A stretch of DNA of 9,555 bases from the NCBI GenBank assembly GCA_003561715.1, contig PWVU01000113.1, forward strand, positions 1-9,555, written 5' to 3'. Shown in pieces: positions 5,713 through 9,555 of this stretch. The translations under genes were made by a program, and so were the position numbers. A model generated the notes under the pieces. That model was not told the origin of the DNA. It was given only the letters and a program-made list of their open reading frames with translations, and did not search any database. Positions within the stretch are counted from its first letter, which is position 1; each line of letters begins with the position of its first letter. Source of the stretch: Candidatus Kaiserbacteria bacterium. GTDB lineage: Bacteria; Patescibacteriota; Minisyncoccia; Phycocordibacterales; UBA12088.

Positions 5713-6513
5713 CTACTCTTCGCCATCAACAACCTCTGCCGCGCGATAACCAATCGGCACCAGGTACAGTACCTCGTCATACTGAGTCGTACCCAAAAAT
5801 GCACGTGCCTCAGCAGGATCAAGTCCGCCCATGGTGAGCGTTGCAAGCCCGAGCGCTTCGGCTTGCAGGTAGAGGTTTTGGCCAACATGCCCTGCTTCCA
5901 GATACGTGACGCGCCTGGCGCCTTCCGTACCATACCGTTCCACCGGCTTCAAAACGTTCCCGTTCACAAAAAGAGTTACCGGTGCATTCTGGGGATGGGG
6001 TTGTGGGGTGATCGCATTCCACGCATCACCCACCTCACCTTCTATTAAGAGACCGAGCTCGTGCGTCTCCGGCAGGTATTCATACACGCCGGGCGCTACC
6101 TCTTCTGCACTCGCAACCGCAACAAAAAGGGTAGTTGGGTAAATGTCTCGTGCTGATGGCGCGGTGCGACCGCCACGTTCGCTGGTTATTCCTTGTGCCG
6201 CCCATAACATCTGCGAGAGATGTGGGAGCGAAAGCGACTCCTCGGCAAACTCGCGTCGGCTGCGCCGCTCGGCAAGCGCTTGTGTAACACTCATGCCGCC
6301 CAGACGATCGGGCTCGGGCAATGCAATGCGCTCAAGATAGGTGCGCTCTTGCTCCGCATATGTCGACACTTCCTCTTGCTCCGGCATCACGTCGGATACC
6401 ATCTGTTCTTGCGCAGGCGCAGGAATGAGGGCAAACCCCAACAGTCCACCCAGTACGAACAAAAGCACGCCAATACCCACAAGAAGACTATTCGACTGCG
6501 TTTGTGGTTCCAT
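5713..6513 (-). CDS. Membrane-anchored nitroreductase-family flavoprotein, SagB-like
   Basis: The 266-residue product has an N-terminal transmembrane helix (about 9-31) and an acidic linker (35-58), then an FMN-dependent nitroreductase-fold domain (about 72-262). SagB-type features are visible: SVTQALAERRSRREFAEESL (75-94) with the FMN-phosphate arginines, LWAAQGIT (103-110), GGRTAPSARDIYP (114-126), GVYEYLPETHEL (142-153) and EAGHVGQNLYLQAEALGL (206-223). SagB-type enzymes oxidise azoline rings in peptide natural products when paired with cyclodehydratases; none is here, so a general flavin oxidoreductase role is safer. The helix and acidic linker suggest the domain faces outside. Start chosen is ATG 6513, 7 nt from a TATATA; an in-frame ATG at 6621 would add 36 residues with several Lys/Arg, which would fit the positive-inside rule, so the start is uncertain. 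It converges on the cytochrome b5-like gene and diverges from clpP. Confidence 0.85.
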   Translation of the reverse strand: MEPQTQSNSLLVGIGVLLFVLGGLLGFALIPAPAQEQMVSDVMPEQEEVSTYAEQERTYLERIALPEPDRLGGMSVTQALAERRSRREFAEESLSLPHLSQMLWAAQGITSERGGRTAPSARDIYPTTLFVAVASAEEVAPGVYEYLPETHELGLLIEGEVGDAWNAITPQPHPQNAPVTLFVNGNVLKPVERYGTEGARRVTYLEAGHVGQNLYLQAEALGLATLTMGGLDPAEARAFLGTTQYDEVLYLVPIGYRAAEVVDGEE

Positions 6514-6519
6514 AGGATG

Positions 6520-6547
6520 TATATAATTACTGTCTATTGATAAAGAA
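6520..6547 (-). promoter_or_regulatory. Putative promoter of the nitroreductase gene
   Basis: Read on the - strand, TTCTTT (6547-6542), a 16-nt spacer and TATATA (6525-6520) lie directly before ATG 6513, with 6 nt between the -10 and the start codon. This would give a leaderless message. The -35 is weak. If the longer start at 6621 is real, this element is inside the gene and would be spurious. Confidence 0.35.
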
Positions 6548-6674
6548 CGAAGGAGTTGTGCACGATATGCTCTTCCAATGTATCCATCATACGACTTGCC
6601 ACTTTTTCTAACAACAGGCATCTCTCCACACATGGCAACATCCTCGCACACCCGATCGCGTTTTGTCTGTTTTA

Positions 6675-6683
6675 TGCTATAGT
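6675..6683 (+). promoter_or_regulatory. Extended -10 promoter of clpP
   Basis: TG (6675-6676), one base, then TATAGT (6678-6683) forms an extended -10 with no convincing -35. The expected start near 6690 gives a leader of about 42 nt, A-rich before ATG 6732 and without a Shine-Dalgarno. The gap between this promoter and the divergent nitroreductase promoter (about 6548-6674) contains no other signal I can support. Confidence 0.5.
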
Positions 6684-6731
6684 TTGCCTGTCGAATCTAG
6701 CAACGAAATACTAGAAACTAATAACAAACCT

Positions 6732-7331
6732 ATGTTAATCCCAACCGTTATAGAAAAAACTTCAATAGGCGAGCGCGCGTACGATATTTATTCTCGCCTC
6801 CTCAAGGACCGCATCATCTTTATGGGCGGACAGATCAACGATCACACTGCAAACTTGGTCATCGCTCAGCTCCTCTTTCTGCAGTCGGAAGACGCCGATA
6901 AGGATATTTATCTGTACATCAACTCGCCCGGCGGCTCAGCGACCTCAACACTCGCCATGATCGACACCATGAACCATATCAAGCCGGATGTGGCAACGGT
7001 GTGTGTCGGCTTTGCCGCCTCCGGCGGGGCATGGTTGCTCTCATCAGGCGCCAAAGGCAAGCGCTATGCGCTTCCCAATGCCGAAGTGATGATCCATCAA
7101 CCACTGGGCGGAGCGCAAGGTCAGGCGAGCGATATCGAGATCACCGCCAAGAATATTCTCGCTTTGCGTGCGCGGCTCAACAAGATCTTGGCGGACAACA
7201 CCGGTCAAAAACTCGATAAGATCGAAAAAGATGTGGAGCGAGATTTCTATCTGTACGCCGAAGATGCGAAGAAATACGGTATTATCGACCACATTCTTAA
7301 AGAGGGCGGTATAAAGCAGGCAAAACAATAG
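6732..7331 (+). CDS. clpP: ATP-dependent Clp protease proteolytic subunit ClpP
   Basis: This 199-residue serine peptidase (family S14) forms the tetradecameric barrel that degrades substrates unfolded by ClpX or another Clp ATPase; no such ATPase gene is in the window. The catalytic triad is complete: Ser97 in GFAASGGAW (93-101), His122 in VMIHQPLGG (119-127) and Asp171 in VERDFYLYAEDA (168-179). The N-terminus LIPTVIEKTSIGERAYDIYSRLL matches the mature E. coli form with almost no propeptide. The residues after the nucleophile read GGAW where MGAF is common. An upstream in-frame TTG (6663) is excluded because it would place the -10 inside the gene. Transcription ends at a strong hairpin 29 nt past the stop. 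In many bacteria clpP follows tig; here two redox genes lie between them. Confidence 0.97.
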   Translation: MLIPTVIEKTSIGERAYDIYSRLLKDRIIFMGGQINDHTANLVIAQLLFLQSEDADKDIYLYINSPGGSATSTLAMIDTMNHIKPDVATVCVGFAASGGAWLLSSGAKGKRYALPNAEVMIHQPLGGAQGQASDIEITAKNILALRARLNKILADNTGQKLDKIEKDVERDFYLYAEDAKKYGIIDHILKEGGIKQAKQ

Positions 7332-7359
7332 GGGCCAATTGGGTTGCCGCTGTTACAAA

Positions 7360-7388
7360 GGGCGCCGGCGTAGCCGGCGACCTTTTTT
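7360..7388 (+). terminator. Intrinsic terminator of clpP, GTA triloop
   Basis: CGCCGGC (7363-7369) pairs with GCCGGCG (7373-7379) around GTA (7370-7372); GG (7360-7361) with CC (7381-7382) extends the stem across one mismatch. Six T residues follow (7383-7388). The last two T of the tract are also the first bases of the -35 of the next promoter. Confidence 0.85.
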
Positions 7389-7415
7389 GCCCCCCACACA
7401 AAAATCTGCTACAGT
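7387..7415 (+). promoter_or_regulatory. Promoter of rny, overlapping the clpP terminator
   Basis: TTGCCC (7387-7392), a 17-nt spacer and TACAGT (7410-7415) with an upstream TG (7407-7408) form an extended -10 promoter. The start near 7422 would give a leader of about 150 nt before rny. A second -10-like TATACT at 7528-7533 lacks a good -35 but would give a leader of about 35 nt. Confidence 0.5.
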
Positions 7416-7476
7416 GTCTCCATACCTATATTTATTCATTTGTTTGTAACCTGGATCACTCGTTTGGCTGCACAGG

Positions 7477-7554
7477 ATGCTTCACCCGATCGCTATGCTT
7501 GCTCGAAATCGCTCAGAAGATAACGCATATACTGAAACAACCTCGGCAAAATAA
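7477..7554 (+). CDS. Possible 25-codon leader ORF in the rny 5' leader
   Basis: An ATG at 7477 opens a 25-residue frame (MLHPIAMLARNRSEDN...SAK) that ends with TAA at 7552-7554, 20 nt before rny. A short AGG precedes the ATG. There is no recognisable peptide family and such short frames arise by chance, so this is only a candidate. It matters because the stop lies against a small hairpin (ACGGG 7554-7558 with CCCGT 7568-7572) that ends 2 nt before the rny start codon. Confidence 0.15.
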   Translation: MLHPIAMLARNRSEDNAYTETTSAK

Positions 7555-7574
7555 CGGGCGGTTCACACCCGTCT

Positions 7575-9104
7575 ATGTCATTACCTATCATATTGGTGCT
7601 TATTGCGCTTACCGGCGTTGTCGGACTCGGTGCCGGCTATTACCTGCGCTACATTGTTGCAGTCGGACAAAAAGGCTCGATCGAGTTGGAAATAAAGCAG
7701 ATATTGCTTGACGCAAAAGAAAAGGCAAAAAAGATCACCGAAGAGGCAGAAGGGCAAGCAGAAGAAACTCTAAAGGAACTGCGCAAAGAGCTTGCCGATC
7801 AGAAAGAATTGCTGAAAAAGACCGAGGATCGTCTTATCACGAAAGAATCTCATCTCGATAAACGCCAGGCAGATATAGACACCGAGGTGACCAAGATCAA
7901 AGCGCGTATCGAAGAGGTGGAGGCAATAAAAAAAGAGACGGAAGAGCTACACAATCAAGAACTCGCAAAACTTGAAGCGATCGCCCAGCTTTCCGCCGAA
8001 GACGCAAAAGAGCGTCTTATTGTCGAAGTGGAGCGGCAATATGAGGACGATATTTTGACGCGTATAAAAAAACTGGAACTCACCGGCAAAGAGCGACTTG
8101 AAAAACGCGCACAAGATATCCTTACCACCGCCATTCACCGCTATGGCAATGCGGTCACCTCAGATGTGTTCACGACCGCCGTATCGATCCCCAACGACGA
8201 CATCAAAGGCAAGATCATCGGCAAGGAAGGGCGTAATATCAAAGCGTTCGAGCGTGCAAGCGGCGTCGAGGTCATTATCGACGACACACCGGGCGCGATC
8301 ATTCTCTCATCGCACGACCCGATTCGAAGGCAAGTGGCTCGGGTGGCACTGGAGAATCTCATGATGGACGGACGCATCCAGCCGGCACGCATTGAGGAGA
8401 TCGTCGAGAAAGCACGCGATGAGATCAATCGCATCGTCAAAGAAAAAGGCGAGCAGGCGGCGTATGAGGTGGGCGTACTCAATCTCGATCCGCGTATTCT
8501 CATGATCTTGGGCCGGCTCTACTTCCGCACCAGCTACGGACAGAATGTACTCCAACATTCAGTCGAGATGGCGCACATTGCGGGCATGCTCGCCGAGGAA
8601 TTGGGCGCGGATGTGGCGATCGCCAAAGCGGGCGCTCTCGTCCACGACATCGGCAAGGCCGTCGACCACGAGGTGCAGGGTACACATGTGGAGATCGGGC
8701 GGCGCATTTTGCAGAAATTCGGTGCCGACGAGCGCATCATTCTCGCCATGCAAGCACACCACGAGGAGTATCTGTATGAAACGGTCGAATCGATCATCGT
8801 GCAGGTGGCGGATGCGATCTCGGGCTCGCGCCCGGGTGCACGACGCGACAGCGTTGAAAATTACCTCAAGCGCTTGGCGGAGTTGGAAAATCTTGCCAAA
8901 TCATTCAATGGCGTAAACAAAGTATATGCGATTCAAGCGGGTCGCGAAGTGCGCGTCTTTGTAGAACCGGAAAAACTCACCGATATCGAAGCCAAGCAAC
9001 TCGCCCGCGATATCGCCACGAAGATCGAAAAAGAACTCAAATACCCCGGCGAGATCAAAGTCGCGGTCATTCGCGAGAGCCGAGCGATCGAGTATGCGCG
9101 GTAA
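7575..9104 (+). CDS. rny: Ribonuclease Y
   Basis: This is the membrane-tethered endoribonuclease that initiates mRNA decay in many bacteria lacking RNase E. The 509 residues are close to the B. subtilis length (520). Order of parts: N-terminal transmembrane helix (about 4-27), long charged coiled coil (about 35-190), KH RNA-binding domain (about 200-265, GKIIGKEGRNIK at 212-223), HD phosphohydrolase domain (about 325-420) and C-terminal domain (about 425-509). Metal-binding residues are present: H328 in NVLQHSVEMA, H357-D358 in LVHDIGKA, H395-H396 and D413 in VADAISGSRPGARR. ATG 7575 gives the family N-terminus; no Shine-Dalgarno is present and a short hairpin abuts the start. It follows clpP but has its own promoter and a roughly 150-nt leader, and its stop is only 2 nt from the end of the convergent membrane protein gene. 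Confidence 0.97.
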   Translation: MSLPIILVLIALTGVVGLGAGYYLRYIVAVGQKGSIELEIKQILLDAKEKAKKITEEAEGQAEETLKELRKELADQKELLKKTEDRLITKESHLDKRQADIDTEVTKIKARIEEVEAIKKETEELHNQELAKLEAIAQLSAEDAKERLIVEVERQYEDDILTRIKKLELTGKERLEKRAQDILTTAIHRYGNAVTSDVFTTAVSIPNDDIKGKIIGKEGRNIKAFERASGVEVIIDDTPGAIILSSHDPIRRQVARVALENLMMDGRIQPARIEEIVEKARDEINRIVKEKGEQAAYEVGVLNLDPRILMILGRLYFRTSYGQNVLQHSVEMAHIAGMLAEELGADVAIAKAGALVHDIGKAVDHEVQGTHVEIGRRILQKFGADERIILAMQAHHEEYLYETVESIIVQVADAISGSRPGARRDSVENYLKRLAELENLAKSFNGVNKVYAIQAGREVRVFVEPEKLTDIEAKQLARDIATKIEKELKYPGEIKVAVIRESRAIEYAR

Positions 9105-9106
9105 AT

Positions 9107-9555
9107 CTAGGAAGTGGCCACTTCTCTCTCTGAACGTTTTGCTGCCGCCCTACTGAATAGCAAATGTATCAGTAGGGCAACAAGAACAACAACAAAGAGA
9201 AAGAGGCTTATATCTTCAATGGGCGTAAAAGCTCCCCGCCCATATGCTGGTGGTTCAATATTGACCCCCAGCGCTTGTATGCCGTGGGTACATGTACTAA
9301 CGCAATCTACTCTCAAGAGATGAAATAAGGAGAAGTACAGTAAAACATTGAAGGCGAGCACATAGTCGATAACCTTGCCATACATCCTGAGCATTCTGAC
9401 AATCGCGATCCATATTGGGAAAATGACAATAATCGTAAGTGGAAGGTGAACAATCACAGTCATAAATCCATCCCCAAACCATGGCAAAACTATAAACACA
9501 GGAAGAGACAGCGCGACTAATACCCCATGCATCACAAGCCAGCCATATGTGCGTA
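9107..9555 (-). CDS. Multi-pass membrane protein, partial (5' end beyond window)
   Basis: This is an unrecognised membrane protein. The frame stays open to the right edge, and the residues just before the first in-window start candidates (GTG 9535, ATG 9532) already belong to a hydrophobic helix (GWLVMHGVLVALSLPVFIVL), so the true start is outside. Four helices are visible: that one, then about MTVIVHLPLTIIVIFPIWIA, VIDYVLAFNVLLYFSLFHLL and ISLFLFVVVLVALLIHLLF. Basic residues after helix 2 (RMLRMYGK) and in the tail (SRAAAKRSER) suggest cytoplasmic loops there; the 30-35-residue loop between helices 3 and 4 would be outside and contains CVSTC, a possible disulfide pair. Base composition is AT-richer and codon choice less GC-biased than in the housekeeping genes, which could mean an accessory gene. 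Function cannot be assigned. Confidence 0.7.
   Translation of the reverse strand, partial: RTYGWLVMHGVLVALSLPVFIVLPWFGDGFMTVIVHLPLTIIVIFPIWIAIVRMLRMYGKVIDYVLAFNVLLYFSLFHLLRVDCVSTCTHGIQALGVNIEPPAYGRGAFTPIEDISLFLFVVVLVALLIHLLFSRAAAKRSEREVATS
9147..9178. repeat. 10-bp inverted repeat at the rny/membrane-protein convergence
   Basis: GCCCTACTGA (9147-9156) pairs perfectly with TCAGTAGGGC (9169-9178) around a 12-nt loop. It lies within the 3' coding end of the - strand membrane protein and 43 nt past the rny stop. A 14-bp palindrome, GAAGTGGCCACTTC (9111-9124), sits between it and the rny stop. No T-run follows either on the + strand, so a terminator role for rny is possible but unproven. Confidence 0.5.

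Noticed and set aside
5623..6048. A 141-codon + strand frame over the nitroreductase gene
   Set aside because: It lies antisense to a well-supported flavoprotein domain and shows no family features.
6548..6674. A separate small gene in the divergent nitroreductase-clpP interval
   Set aside because: No frame with coding character or start signal is visible apart from the possible N-terminal extension of the nitroreductase.
6663..6731. TTG start giving ClpP 23 extra residues
   Set aside because: The start lies upstream of the -10 element, and the added residues match no ClpP propeptide; ATG 6732 matches the mature family N-terminus.
7416..7574. The rny leader as a tRNA or known riboswitch
   Set aside because: No cloverleaf, T-loop sequence or recognisable riboswitch core is visible; only a small stem and a short open frame.

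Overview
The window reads as chromosomal core DNA from a Candidate Phyla Radiation (Patescibacteria) bacterium, most likely Parcubacteria-like. This is inferred from the gene set and gene style, not from a marker phylogeny. The pointers are a solitary 91-residue GIY-YIG protein, NusA with a long acidic tail, a trigger factor with no room for a PPIase domain, a secreted proline-rich/helical protein next to a small acidic one-pass membrane protein, and a general lack of Shine-Dalgarno sequences. Ten complete protein genes and one partial gene are supported. The standard code translates all of them at full length. The stops used are six TAA and five TAG, with no TGA.

Layout, left to right. An intrinsic terminator at the left edge (1-27) closes an unseen upstream gene. 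A GIY-YIG endonuclease-like gene (84-359), nusA (387-1769) and family I inorganic pyrophosphatase ppa (1815-2342) follow on the + strand with short gaps. A perfect 17-bp hairpin (2381-2417) ends that block. Next come a secreted protein with two ten-proline runs (2582-3517) and a 130-residue single-TM acidic protein (3579-3971). A second perfect 17-bp hairpin (4012-4048) precedes trigger factor tig (4102-5220). A membrane-anchored cytochrome b5-like protein (5298-5699, +) converges on a membrane-anchored SagB-like nitroreductase (5713-6513, -). clpP (6732-7331) then ends in a GC-rich terminator whose U-tract overlaps the -35 of the promoter for rny/RNase Y (7575-9104). A four-TM membrane protein on the - strand (9107 to beyond the right edge) converges on rny with a 2-nt gap.

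Functionally the window joins transcription elongation/termination (NusA), pyrophosphate removal (Ppa), nascent-chain folding (Tig), proteolysis (ClpP) and mRNA decay (RNase Y). The tig-clpP neighbourhood is widely conserved in bacteria; here it is interrupted by the cytochrome b5/nitroreductase pair. That pair is the best candidate for an undescribed function: an extracytoplasmic heme protein and an extracytoplasmic flavin enzyme, both tethered by an N-terminal helix. The two adjacent cell-envelope proteins (2582-3971) are a second candidate.

Promoters, where visible, are sigma70-like. Several place the -10 only 6-9 nt from the start codon, suggesting leaderless or nearly leaderless mRNAs. 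I saw no rRNA, tRNA, CRISPR array, insertion sequence or integrase. No gene-free stretch exceeds 300 bases; the three longest (2343-2581, 6514-6731, 7332-7574) hold the hairpins, terminator, promoters and leaders listed.
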